Assembly: GCA_004000155.1 (NCBI GenBank) | Contig: RCSS01000157.1 | Location: 3,363-29,117 of the forward strand | Direction of reading: 5' to 3' | Origin: Tubulinosema ratisbonensis | Lineage: Eukaryota; Microsporidia; Tubulinosematidae | DNA: 25,755 bases | Shown here: positions 8,202 through 16,228 of the stretch, in pieces | How positions within the stretch are numbered: the stretch's first letter is position 1 | Layout: the number at the start of each line of letters is the position of its first letter | Translations under genes and position numbers: made by a program | The notes under the pieces: generated by a model | What the model was told of the DNA's origin: nothing | The model's input: only the letters and a program-made list of their open reading frames with translations | Database searches by the model: none

Positions 8202-8465
8202 ATGCAAAAAAAAGAAAACAGTTCAATCCAAGAATTTGCTTCAATCATAAAAAACGATGTAAAAACAATAAAGAACAAATTAGACACTCACAACTTATTA
8301 ATAGAATCAATAGAAGTTTCTAATGCTAAAAACTTAGAATTATTATCAGATAGCAAAGGAATGTTCAATAAAACCATACAAAAACTAAAAAAAGATCCTA
8401 GAAATTATCTGATTGGTTTACTTTTATTTACTGCTGTAACACTAACTTATTATTTATCACCATAA
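8202..8465 (+). CDS. Bet1-like Qc-SNARE, tail-anchored
   Basis: An 87-residue protein with one coiled-coil SNARE-like motif (about 8-62) and a single C-terminal membrane anchor (about 69-84, NYLIGLLLFTAVTLTYYL) with only a few residues after it. Spacing of hydrophobic residues (IIKNDVKTIKNKL, HNLLIESI, LLSDSKGMFNKTIQKLKK) fits Bet1/Sft1-type Qc-SNAREs of ER-Golgi transport. By my alignment the central zero-layer glutamine position (QN-LL in Bet1) is His30 here, which would be unusual. The stop lies four bases from the stop of the convergent XPA gene. SNARE type is inferred from length and layout; SNARE identity is more certain than the subclass. Confidence 0.65.
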   Translation: MQKKENSSIQEFASIIKNDVKTIKNKLDTHNLLIESIEVSNAKNLELLSDSKGMFNKTIQKLKKDPRNYLIGLLLFTAVTLTYYLSP

Positions 8466-8469
8466 TAAA

Positions 8470-9051
8470 TTATATTTCTTCTTCTTCTATTTCCATACCA
8501 CATTCACATTTTGATTTTTTATTTTTTAAAATAAAATTGTGTTTGTGTTTCGGTTCTAATTTTTTCTCAACAAATGTTTTTTTATTTAATTCTTTTATTT
8601 TCTTTTTTATTTTTCTTTTTTTTCTTTCTAATAAATCATTCTTTCTTTTATGCTTTATTTTTTCTATTTCTTCTTTGCTGCCNTATTTTTTAAAACTAAA
8701 TTCTTCAATTTCATTTTTTAAAAATAAATGCATGTCACTCCAATTTCCTTTATGAGGGTTAGGTCTTGTAATGTATTTAAATAAATTTATTTCTTCTTGT
8801 GTGAGCAAATATTCTTTTGAACAAGTACTTTTGGTTATCAATTGGACATTTTTAAATTTACAATTCTTACAAACTAAAATATCAAAAGTATAAAAAAATT
8901 CTTTGTCTATTGGGATAGAAGAACAATACTTACATTTGAGATTGTTTTCTAATGGAAGTGTAATGTTTTGTTCTTCTAAAGAGTGATTTTCTAATTTTTC
9001 TTCTTTTTGTTCTTCTTTAAAAAATCCACATTCATCAGAATCATCTTTCAT
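8470..9051 (-). CDS. RAD14: DNA repair protein XPA/Rad14
   Basis: Nucleotide excision repair damage-verification factor, 193 residues from the chosen start. It shows the XPA zinc finger CKYCxxxPIDKEFFYTFDILVCKNC (four cysteines, C-x2-C...C-x2-C), then LITKSTCSKEYLLTQEEIN, NPHKGNWSDMHLFLKNEIEE and GSKEEIEKIKHKR, in the order of the XPA DNA-binding domain. The tail is very lysine-rich and ends with an acidic patch; CxC-type cysteines near the end (KCECG) are extra. The frame is open to 9162, which would overlap the divergent LSm4 start; Met38 of that frame (9051) is preferred because conserved sequence begins well after it and it leaves a 95-base promoter gap. The ambiguous codon (TAN) at 8693 falls in the FKKxGS motif and must be TAT/TAC for the gene to be intact. 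Confidence 0.85.
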   Translation of the reverse strand: MKDDSDECGFFKEEQKEEKLENHSLEEQNITLPLENNLKCKYCSSIPIDKEFFYTFDILVCKNCKFKNVQLITKSTCSKEYLLTQEEINLFKYITRPNPHKGNWSDMHLFLKNEIEEFSFKKXGSKEEIEKIKHKRKNDLLERKKRKIKKKIKELNKKTFVEKKLEPKHKHNFILKNKKSKCECGMEIEEEEI

Positions 9052-9143
9052 GCTAAAAATTTTTATTTTAATATTAATTAAAAAATTACCAATTAAATTT
9101 GAATTAAAAATTAAATAAAAATTAAATATTTTTTTTATTATTT

Positions 9144-9146
9144 CCC
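9144..9146 (+). promoter_or_regulatory. CCC start motif of LSm4
   Basis: CCC directly precedes the ATG at 9147. Confidence 0.55.
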
Positions 9147-9404
9147 ATGTACCCACTAACACTCATAAGAATTTCCAAAAACAAAAAATTAAAATTAGAA
9201 TTAAAAAACGGAGACTTATATGAAGGCACTTGCATAAAATGTGATTTATACATGAATTTATACATGACCAATGTAAAAGTTTTGAGTGGCTCTGACAAAT
9301 ATTCCTACACAGAATGCTTTATCAAGGGAGCACATATAAAATACTTCGATGTTCCCAAATCTCTTATGGATGTACAAGAAAAAACTAAAAAAAATAAAGA
9401 TTAA
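9147..9404 (+). CDS. LSM4: U6 snRNA-associated Sm-like protein LSm4
   Basis: An 85-residue Sm-fold protein. It starts MYPLTLIRISKNKKLKLELK, matching the LSm4 opening (M-PLSLL-A-N-PM-VELKNGE). Sm1 motif: LELKNGDLYEGTCIKCDLYM (17-36, NG at 21-22, Asp33), followed by NLYMTNV; Sm2 motif: CFIKGAHIKYFDVP (57-70, in place of YIRGxxIKYLxIP). LSm4 belongs to the LSm1-7 (mRNA decay) and LSm2-8 (U6) rings. The arginine/glycine or asparagine-rich tail of larger homologues is absent. It is divergent from XPA and converges on the sigma-chain gene with only 19 bases between stops. Confidence 0.9.
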   Translation: MYPLTLIRISKNKKLKLELKNGDLYEGTCIKCDLYMNLYMTNVKVLSGSDKYSYTECFIKGAHIKYFDVPKSLMDVQEKTKKNKD

Positions 9405-9423
9405 ATACTTCTATTTATTTATT

Positions 9424-9807
9424 TTATTTTTTAAACTCTTTTGCTATTTTTATTGGATCTACTTCTAACATTTTACCATCCAAAATGAATCTGTCTAAAA
9501 CCTTGTAAACTAAATTTAAGGAGTAAACCAAATTCAATTCGCATAAATCAGTAAATAATAAATCAAACACATTCATTATTCTGTTAATAAAACTGCCTAT
9601 GTTTAATAAATTCTCATTTTTATCTACACACATACAAACCACTAAATTACCAAACCTGTGGTACACCACATTATAATTATCTAGGTATTTTATAAAAAGA
9701 TATTTTCCGGTGTAGCATTTCTTAACTAAATCCAGGTTTGTAGGTTTATATTCTCTTTTGAATCTTATTTGACCATCAATGTTGAAGCATATGACTGCAT
9801 AAATCAT
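9424..9807 (-). CDS. Clathrin adaptor complex small (sigma) chain
   Basis: A 127-residue longin-like small adaptin. It opens MIYAVICFNIDGQIRFKREY, with NVVYHRFGNLVVCMCVDKNE (family pattern VYRRYAxLYFxFxVDxxDN) and FTDLCELNLVYSLNLVYKVL (family pattern FxNVCELDLxFNxxKVYxxL), then GKMLEVDP (GGEIxET). The core is slightly shorter than usual (about 145-155). It should belong to an AP complex that sorts cargo at Golgi or endosomal membranes. The sequence does not settle AP-1, AP-2 or AP-3; the end slightly favours the AP-3-like form. Confidence 0.85.
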   Translation of the reverse strand: MIYAVICFNIDGQIRFKREYKPTNLDLVKKCYTGKYLFIKYLDNYNVVYHRFGNLVVCMCVDKNENLLNIGSFINRIMNVFDLLFTDLCELNLVYSLNLVYKVLDRFILDGKMLEVDPIKIAKEFKK

Positions 9808-9865
9808 TGTTTATTTGTTTATGCTAAATTTAAAACAAAATTTTAAAACAAAAATGTCAAAAAAA

Positions 9866-9875
9866 TCAACCAATA
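9866..9875 (-). promoter_or_regulatory. ATTGGTTGAT box upstream of sigma chain
   Basis: TCAACCAATA on the plus strand, i.e. TATTGGTTGA on the gene strand, about 60-68 bases before the ATG; the same sequence and similar spacing as before formin. Confidence 0.35.
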
Positions 9876-9897
9876 AAAATAAATAAAATACTTAATT

Positions 9898-10488
9898 TTA
9901 TTTATTTTCTGTCTTTTCTTCGTAAATCCTAAATCCAAATATTCTAGGAATGTATCTTCCTAATTTATTTTTTATAAAATTTGTTTTGTAAGACATTTCT
10001 AAAAAATGTGGGAAAGTTCTTCCAAAAGCACATGCATCCAATTTACTGTTATATTCCATTGAAAAGATATTTTTACAATTATGACAATATAACTTAACTG
10101 TGCTCAGCTCAGGTAAATCAGTCAATCCCATTGGTATAAGTGGTGCATTATTACATCCAAACACTTTGCAAGTGCCATAAGCCCCGTTAATAACTCTCAT
10201 AAAAGCTTCTTCTAACCCTGCCTTGGTAAGAATATACCTTTGATGAACTAACAAATAAAATATTTCTACTTCTTTTAAGTCTACGTCACCAGAATTGTTG
10301 ATCAAAAATTTTAGCACTTTATCAGGGCCATCCACGTATCTTCCCAGGCCAACTAAGTTAAATTTATCACTTATGAATTCTATTGGCACCGTTAGTAAGA
10401 ATTCATTTCCTTCTTTGCTTATAAATTCTTCTATCCAATTACTACACCCTTCTTCCTCTTCTTCTGACATGTATTCTTTTTCANCCAT
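9898..10488 (-). CDS. CKB1: Casein kinase 2 regulatory beta subunit
   Basis: A 196-residue CK2 beta. It has SNWIEEFISKEGNEFLLTV (family WFCxLRGNEFFCEV), DKFNLVGL (exact family motif), YLLVHQRYILTKAGLEE (YGLIHARYILTxRG) and a zinc finger C107-x4-C112 ... C135-x2-C138 with PLIPMGLTDLPE between, then ACAFGRTFPHFLEMSY (AYFGTGFPHMLFM). The acidic N-terminal segment (SEEEEEG) resembles the autophosphorylation region. In other eukaryotes the protein dimerises through the zinc finger and tunes the CK2 alpha kinase. The start is the first Met; residue 2 is ambiguous (GNT), and Met7 is an alternative. AATAAA overlaps or follows the stop. Confidence 0.93.
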   Translation of the reverse strand: MXEKEYMSEEEEEGCSNWIEEFISKEGNEFLLTVPIEFISDKFNLVGLGRYVDGPDKVLKFLINNSGDVDLKEVEIFYLLVHQRYILTKAGLEEAFMRVINGAYGTCKVFGCNNAPLIPMGLTDLPELSTVKLYCHNCKNIFSMEYNSKLDACAFGRTFPHFLEMSYKTNFIKNKLGRYIPRIFGFRIYEEKTENK

Positions 10489-10901
10489 GAAAGATATTTT
10501 TTTTGTTTGAAAATTTGAAATAATTTAAAAAAAAAATTTTTTTTGTTTTAGCATAAAATAAAACAAAATAATTTATTTAAAAGAAAAATGTTATTAAAAA
10601 AGACTTTTATTTATGTGTCATTATTCAAACCTGAATAAAAAAAATAATTTTAAATCAGAATATTATTTAAATTGTTTATTATTAATTTGTTTTTATATTC
10701 TTTATGTAAGAAAAAAGAATTATTGCAATTTTTTTTATCATTAAAAGAATAATTTACCATAAAATTTATTAAAAAATAAAATTTATGATAAATCTTTTTT
10801 TTTCATAAATATTATAAAAATTATAAAACAATAAAAACGTATGAAGAACAAAAATAAATAAAAATTAAAATAAAAAAGAAATTCACTTATTTTTCAGTCA
10901 T
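10489..10901. other. Intergenic spacer CK2 beta / UFD1
   Basis: A/T-rich, about 410 bases. The only structure seen is an imperfect inverted repeat (CATAAAATTTATT at 10758-10770 against AATAAAATTTATG at 10775-10787, one mismatch). No gene or known RNA recognised. Confidence 0.5.
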
Positions 10902-11591
10902 TTATTTTAAATTATTAAAATCATAAAATACTCCAAGTTCTTTCATGCTAATCTCCTTAAACTCTTCGTTTGTTTCTTTTACTTCTAAAAAAGGTAAAAC
11001 TGATTTTTCTGCCTGGATTTTCTCTTCATATCCTATGGGTGGTAAAAAATCCACCTTTAAATCAACATCTACAATGTAAACAGCTTTGGCTGGTGGATGT
11101 ACTTCTTTAACAGTAAACCTTAAAGGTCCTTTTTCATCAAAATAAAGTAAAATTTCATCATTTGGTGATAAAACCTGGTATTCTCTCAGACATTTTTCCA
11201 ACTCAAATTTAGGTGCTTCTAATTCTAAAAAATCTACCGAATGAGGCAGTAACCTAGCAAAAGATCCATTAACCACTCTTCTATATTTAACTATCACTTC
11301 AGTGGTATTTTCTAAGTTAAGTTGATCATGTAACCAATTTGGTACTAAAACAAGAGACTCTTCACCTGTAAATTCTAATACCCCACAGTAAGTACTTATT
11401 CCTATGTCTTTATTGGTTATTTCAAATATGTAAGGTGGTTGTATATTTTGAATTACTAAGTCTTCTAAAACACTCATAGGAAGGATTATTTTACCAGTAT
11501 AATTTCTTTTATCTTCATTGTTGTATTGGAGTGGTACCAATGACCAAAACCACTCATTTGATCTGTTAGAATTGAATATGTTAAAGAACAT
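10902..11591 (-). CDS. UFD1: Ubiquitin fusion degradation protein UFD1
   Basis: Cofactor of the Cdc48/p97-Npl4 segregase that extracts ubiquitinated proteins, for example in ERAD; 229 residues. Family motifs in order: NYTGKIILPMSVLEDLVIQN, PPYIFEITN, YCGVLEFTGEES, VPNWLHDQLNL, FARLLPHSVDFLELEAPKFE, LEKCLREYQVLSPNDEILL, VDLKVDFLPPIGYEE. This is the double-psi barrel UT3 domain with almost no tail, so the C-terminal p97/Npl4-binding region of larger homologues is short. The frame stays open for 81 more codons upstream, but the Met at 11591 has CCC one base before it (CCCAATG) and begins MFFNIFN, like the usual MFxxxF start. The upstream extension is hydrophobic and lysine-rich and probably not translated. 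Confidence 0.92.
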   Translation of the reverse strand: MFFNIFNSNRSNEWFWSLVPLQYNNEDKRNYTGKIILPMSVLEDLVIQNIQPPYIFEITNKDIGISTYCGVLEFTGEESLVLVPNWLHDQLNLENTTEVIVKYRRVVNGSFARLLPHSVDFLELEAPKFELEKCLREYQVLSPNDEILLYFDEKGPLRFTVKEVHPPAKAVYIVDVDLKVDFLPPIGYEEKIQAEKSVLPFLEVKETNEEFKEISMKELGVFYDFNNLK

Positions 11592-12019
11592 TGGGACACA
11601 CAAAATTAAAATAAATAATTTATAAAATAAATAACAAATTATATTTGTTTTAATGAACAAATAAAAAAAAATAATAAAAATTTGCTTTTTATGTGTAAAA
11701 CAAGAAATTTTGAAATTTAAATGGCATTTTAGCTTGAAATACGCACAAATATCTAACCTTTGAGGAAGTTCTGAAAATAGCTGTATATTATAAAATTCTA
11801 TGATTTTACGGAAATTATATCTTTTTAGCTCCATGTATTGTTTTTTAGATATTACACCCCATATGTTTTTTATTTTACATAAAATTTTTAAAAAACATTC
11901 AAATAAACATTATTTATTTAAAAACATATTCATTATTTATTAAATTAACCTTGAGTATACCCTAACCTTCTAATTTTAATTAAACGTATCCTGGTCGATA
12001 TCTTTAAATTAAATTAGAC
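11592..12019. other. UFD1 upstream region and transposon flank
   Basis: Contains the CCC motif (11593-11595) of UFD1 and an open but unrecognised minus-strand frame up to 11834. ACCCTAACC at 11959-11967 matches nine bases of a TTAGGG-type telomere repeat. TTTAATTAAAC at 11975-11985 recurs directly at 12936-12946 on the other side of the transposase relic; it is palindromic and A/T-rich, so it may be coincidence. Confidence 0.4.
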
Positions 12020-12735
12020 ATGTTTTTTTCTGTAACGGTAACTGACAATGCAGAAGTAGAGTACCTCAAAGAAGGAGGGGTCCTTGTGAGAAAAATGTCT
12101 GTTACAAATGTAAAGCCTTTATGATTTACAATCAAAAAAATTTTTTATTTGAATGCAAAAGAAAAAAGCACGGGGTTGTCTTTTTATGTTAAGAAAAGGT
12201 TTATTCAAAAAAATAAAATGAGTGTAGCAAATGTTTTAAAATACCTTATCATTTTCTTAACAAGGTGTCTATTATCGGGTTTCTAAAATGACCAGAACTA
12301 GCGCTGAAGCTTTACTGCATGGTGTCTCTCCCTAATAGGATTGTTACCCGATAACCTAGAATTCAGAAAAATCTAAATAGGTGGAGAAGGAATTGTGGTG
12401 GAAGTTGATGAAACTAAATTAGGTAAAAGAGATTATAATCGCGGTAGACTAGTCGAGTGTACTTAAGGAGTGAGAGGAATCGAAAGGACCTCGAAAAAAG
12501 TGTTTTTGTGTTGAAGTTCGGGATAGCACGGCAACGCTTCATATTCTAATTTGTCAAATTTTATTTTACCGGATCCATAGTATATATTGACCGTTTAAAA
12601 GTCACACTAGTATCTGCCTAAAATTAACTTTTAATCACTCAATAGTAAATAGTTATTAAATTTCTTAAACTCGATCACTGAAACCCATACCAATACTATT
12701 GAAAGGCTTGATAAGAATTAAATACGCTTATTCAA
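12020..12735 (+). pseudogene. Broken Merlin-type (IS1016/ISXO2-like) transposase
   Basis: Fragments of one transposase appear in three reading frames in the right order. N-terminal start (VTDNAEVEYLKEGGVL), then in another frame a treble-clef-like finger (CEKNVCYKCKAFMIYNQKN, followed by FECKRKKHG), then back in the first frame SFYVKKRFIQKNKMSVANVL. From 12377 comes the hallmark IGGEGIVVEVDETKLGKR followed by DYNRGRLVE, containing the first catalytic Asp. After a stop comes GVRGIERTSKKVFLC, a frameshift, VEVRDSTATLHILIC, then ILPDP, and near the end FLNSITETHTNTIERLDK, the region of the catalytic Glu. Several stops and frameshifts make it non-functional. Local G+C is higher than in neighbours, as expected of foreign or recent DNA. 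Merlin elements are known in microsporidia and have been linked to exchange with animal hosts. Terminal inverted repeats could not be fixed. Confidence 0.85.
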
Positions 12736-12989
12736 CCAAGAAACAAAACAAAAAGGAATATTAATAGTTGACTTTTAAATTTTATTTTATAGAAGAAATA
12801 GTAAAAAAACTTTTTTTTTGTAAATTACCTTAAAAAACATTAAATATATTGATAAAACTTTGATTTTTCTATAATTTTAATAATATTTATTTTTATTTAA
12901 AATAAAACGCAACAATACATTCAACAGAGCCTAAGTTTAATTAAACACCCGACTAATTAGATAAGTTTTTATAAAAGTAGTTGTTTATT

Positions 12990-13065
12990 CCTTCCTAGCA
13001 CATTAAATTTAAGCATGTACCCTATTGACTGCCTAAGTCTATTTTATATTCCAGGCTTGCTTATT
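12990..13065 (-). repeat. Dispersed repeat, degenerate 5'-part fragment
   Basis: CCCTATTGACTGCCTAAGTC followed by TATTTTATATTCCAGGCTTG matches, inverted, the 5' part of the element at 4651 (there TCTATTGACTCCTAAGTCTA in the same orientation, then TTGCAGGCTTT). Homology beyond this piece is doubtful. The rest of 12736-13157 is A/T-rich with no gene recognised. Confidence 0.5.
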
Positions 13066-13157
13066 ATACATAAACTAAACAAATATTTTAATTTATAACC
13101 CTATAATCTTACACATTATTAAAATATAAACATAGATAATCTTATTTTATTACATAT

Positions 13158-15866
13158 TTATTGAATTATTTTACTTTTCTCTTTTTTATACCCTTCTAAA
13201 ATATTCTTAACAAAACTACCAAGTGTTTTATAATCATTAGTAAAATTATCTACCAACCTAAAAATACACTCATTCTTCATAAACTTATCAATTTCATACA
13301 TAAAATCAAAATATTTTTGTAAGAATTTATCTGATGATTTATAAGAAAGGTTTTTTAGATCATTAAAAGTAAAAAATGTTTTGTTTTGCAAAGCTAATCT
13401 TATAAAAGTAAAATTTTCAGAAGGAAAAAGTGTAAAAATATTTTGATTGAACCAATAAGCTATGAGTGATGTTAGATCTTCTATTTTGAATCTTCTTAAA
13501 TAATCTTCTTTTACTTCTTTTTGTAAACTGAAATACCCATAAATTTCTTTTACTGTGTTTCTATGTGGTAAAAATAAATCTTCATAAAAAATTAATTGGC
13601 TAAGTTTACTTTGTGATATTTTTGTGCCTTCCAAAAGATATTCTACATCTTTTAATGTAAAATTAGAAAGAGATTTAAAAAAGTTTGCTTCGCTTGTATT
13701 TTTAACAATGCTTAATGACTCTCTACTTGCAAAATTTTTTTCATTATAACAATTCAGTAAGTAAAAATGAACATAATCAAGAAGAAAATCAAATTTTTCG
13801 TATGAAATTTGGTTGTAAAAATAAAAAAATTCTTTTACTTCACTTCTTAATTTTTCTTCTTTTTGATATTTAATTTTTTCTGCATTTATTTTAAATTTTA
13901 CTAAAATATTTTCATTAAAAGGGTATTTCTTTAAATTTTTATAAAATTCTTCGATGACAATTTCATGAAACAATAAAATATTTCTTTTATACAAGAAATT
14001 AAAATTTTCTTTTTCTAATTTGTTAATTTCTATCAAATTTTCATTTTTTATTAATTTTGACAAGAAAAATTCTTTTTTTTCTGTGTCATCAATAAACGTA
14101 AAAAAGAAAGCCTCAAATAACTCTGAGTCGTTTTCGCAATCACTCACGAAATAAAAGATTCTTTTGTTTTTGTAATTGGTAAAAAACAATGAATTAAAAT
14201 TTGAGTTCGTAAAAATAAGCTGATTTTTTAAAATAAAAAAACAATCTAAAAACAGATTCAGTTTGCTTTCTTCTAAAAGAAATTCATATTCTTTTTCCTT
14301 GATCAGAAGTAAAACACTATTAGTAGAAATATGTAATACAACAATGTTTACATAATATTCCCTTACTATTATTTCATAAAAATCTTCTTCATTTTTTAGT
14401 AAAATCAACAAATATTCTGTAAATAATGCATAAATTAATTTTTCATTTTTTATGTCTTTTAATTTATAAACTAAAACGTTTTCCTCTGAACAATTTAAAT
14501 TGTCATTTTCTCTAATTTTTCTTTTGAATTTTATACTTTCATTCAAAGAGTCAATTAACATTTTTTTCTCATTGATTTTATCTAAAAAATCTTTCATTTT
14601 TTCAATTAAACAAAGCCCAAAGTGAAAAAGTTCTGGTTCATCAACTAAATATTTTATAAAGTCTTCTATAAAAAGAATGTAATGAAATAATTTTTGTTGT
14701 GGTTTTTTAAAAATACTTTTCCAAGTAAGAATGTTATTTGTTGAAATATTCCAAGAAATTAAATTATTTTTATCAAATATTCTATCAGAATAATCTAAAG
14801 ATTGCATAAAAAAATTTTTGTAATGAATCAAATTTTCAAAACATTTATCAAATTTATGGAATATTTTTACCAGTAAATAACTATAATCATCTTTCAAATG
14901 AAAAATATCCTCAATTTGTTTATCAAATAATGTTTTATTTTGAATTAAATCTGCTAAATTATCACAATAATCTTTAGAATTATAACTTAAAATTACATTT
15001 AAAAAAGAAGCAAACGTTTTTAAAGTAAATTCATACAAATATTTTAAATTGCTAATCACTTTTTTAAGATAAGAATTTTCATTTTCTAATGAATTTTTTT
15101 CCTGTATTTCTTTGAAAAATACATTGATAAGTAAAAATAAATCATAATTGTAATTATATTCTGAAATAATAAAATCTTTAAGTTTTTCTTCAAATTCTTT
15201 TATGTTTGTTCTTAATTTTACTTCTTTTTGAGGCTCCTTATTTTTTCTCAATGCTAAAATTTGTTTAATATTGCAAATAGGGGTTCTTTTAATATTTTTT
15301 CCTAAAATATCTTCTAGTTTAGTTTGGCTATGTTTTAAAATTTTTACTACAACCTCATTTTCTGTGATTAATTTATCAGATAAACACAATGAAGCAGTTT
15401 TACCAATTTTGATTGCTTTGCTTAAAAAATTTAAAGAGCCGTAAATCTCATTTTCTGCTAAGTTTATTAAAATTTGTCTTTTAATTTCTTCCACGCCATA
15501 AATTTTTGCTTCTTTTTTAGGTTCTTCTGTAAAAAAATCAAAAAAAGCATTTTTTTCTTTTTTAATTTTACTTTCTGGCTTTATAATCCAATTTTCACCG
15601 AATATCCTAAAAAAATATTGATCCAAAGCAACCTTTAACAAATACACAGTCTCTTGGTGCATAACCGCCTTCTCTTCTATTTTAATCAATTCAAATCCTA
15701 AAATACTTCTTATATAAACGTAATAAAAAATATCTTCATTTTTAACAGAAATGATCATAGGACCAATAATGTTACATTTAATGTAAAAATTTGTGTGTTC
15801 ATAGTTGTAAAATTGTGTTTCGTAATGGTCTAAGAGTATTTCATTTTTTTCCTGGTTTATGCTCAT
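13158..15866 (-). CDS. RhoGEF (DH-PH) protein with possible degenerate RhoGAP tail
   Basis: A 902-residue protein. Residues about 225-435 follow a Dbl-homology domain: a first conserved helix around EFEEKLKDFIISEYNYNYDL, a central IEDIFHLKDDYSYLLVKIFH, and CR3 as IFKKPQQKLFHYILFIEDFI (family LxxPVQRxxxYxLLLxxLLK), ending with IEKMKDFLDKIN. Residues about 445-550 look like the attached PH domain (EKLIYALFTEYLLILLK, VREYYVNIVVLHI). The C-terminus (about 770-865) shows a weak RhoGAP pattern: GYFSLQKEVKEDYLRRF where RhoGAPs have GLFRxSG..., then IEDLTSLIAYWFNQNIFTLF where they have DVHxVAxLLKxFLRELPEPL. The arginine finger would be Ser780, so it would not be an active GAP. Inferred role: exchange factor for a Rho-family GTPase. 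No CCC motif. DH-PH by eye is fairly good; RhoGAP is tentative. Confidence 0.6.
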   Translation of the reverse strand: MSINQEKNEILLDHYETQFYNYEHTNFYIKCNIIGPMIISVKNEDIFYYVYIRSILGFELIKIEEKAVMHQETVYLLKVALDQYFFRIFGENWIIKPESKIKKEKNAFFDFFTEEPKKEAKIYGVEEIKRQILINLAENEIYGSLNFLSKAIKIGKTASLCLSDKLITENEVVVKILKHSQTKLEDILGKNIKRTPICNIKQILALRKNKEPQKEVKLRTNIKEFEEKLKDFIISEYNYNYDLFLLINVFFKEIQEKNSLENENSYLKKVISNLKYLYEFTLKTFASFLNVILSYNSKDYCDNLADLIQNKTLFDKQIEDIFHLKDDYSYLLVKIFHKFDKCFENLIHYKNFFMQSLDYSDRIFDKNNLISWNISTNNILTWKSIFKKPQQKLFHYILFIEDFIKYLVDEPELFHFGLCLIEKMKDFLDKINEKKMLIDSLNESIKFKRKIRENDNLNCSEENVLVYKLKDIKNEKLIYALFTEYLLILLKNEEDFYEIIVREYYVNIVVLHISTNSVLLLIKEKEYEFLLEESKLNLFLDCFFILKNQLIFTNSNFNSLFFTNYKNKRIFYFVSDCENDSELFEAFFFTFIDDTEKKEFFLSKLIKNENLIEINKLEKENFNFLYKRNILLFHEIVIEEFYKNLKKYPFNENILVKFKINAEKIKYQKEEKLRSEVKEFFYFYNQISYEKFDFLLDYVHFYLLNCYNEKNFASRESLSIVKNTSEANFFKSLSNFTLKDVEYLLEGTKISQSKLSQLIFYEDLFLPHRNTVKEIYGYFSLQKEVKEDYLRRFKIEDLTSLIAYWFNQNIFTLFPSENFTFIRLALQNKTFFTFNDLKNLSYKSSDKFLQKYFDFMYEIDKFMKNECIFRLVDNFTNDYKTLGSFVKNILEGYKKEKSKIIQ

Positions 15867-15911
15867 AATTTGTTTTTAGTTATTTAATTCTATTTGTTTT
15901 TATTTATTTTT

Positions 15912-15970
15912 AAATAAATATTTTATTATTATTATTTTTTAAATAAATATTTTTTTTATTATTATTTTTT
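15912..15970. repeat. Two-unit tandem repeat, about 30 bp
   Basis: AAATAAATATTTTATTATTA... (15912-15940) is followed directly by AAATAAATATTTTTTTTATT... (15941-15970). The copies differ mainly by length and one substitution within the T-run/ATT tract. It sits just upstream of the RhoGEF gene start. Confidence 0.6.
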
Positions 15971-16228
15971 AAAATATATAAAATTAACGTAATGAGTTTT
16001 TAGATTAAATATATTTTAATTTTTTATACAGGGTTAGAAAATTTTATTTAATTTGAAAAGGAAAATAATTTATTTATTTAAAAAGATACTTAAATGAATG
16101 ATTAAAATATATAAATATCATCAATGTTGCTGTTATAAATTATAGAATTTAAAATAATTTTAATAAAAATATTACCGTTATCTTTTTTCATATGACATTC
16201 AGCAAGAAGAATTTAAATAAAAAAGTAC

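Noticed and set aside
9052..9162. 37-codon N-terminal extension of the XPA frame
   Set aside because: It would overlap the divergent LSm4 start and its CCC motif, and is hydrophobic I/F/N/K-rich sequence not found in XPA.
11592..11834. In-frame 81-codon N-terminal extension of UFD1
   Set aside because: UFD1 homology and the CCC motif both point to the Met at 11591. The extension has no family resemblance and a composition like noncoding DNA.
11975..12946. TTTAATTAAAC on both sides of the Merlin relic as a target-site duplication
   Set aside because: The motif is an A/T palindrome likely to recur by chance, and Merlin duplications are usually 8-9 bp abutting inverted repeats, which I could not find.
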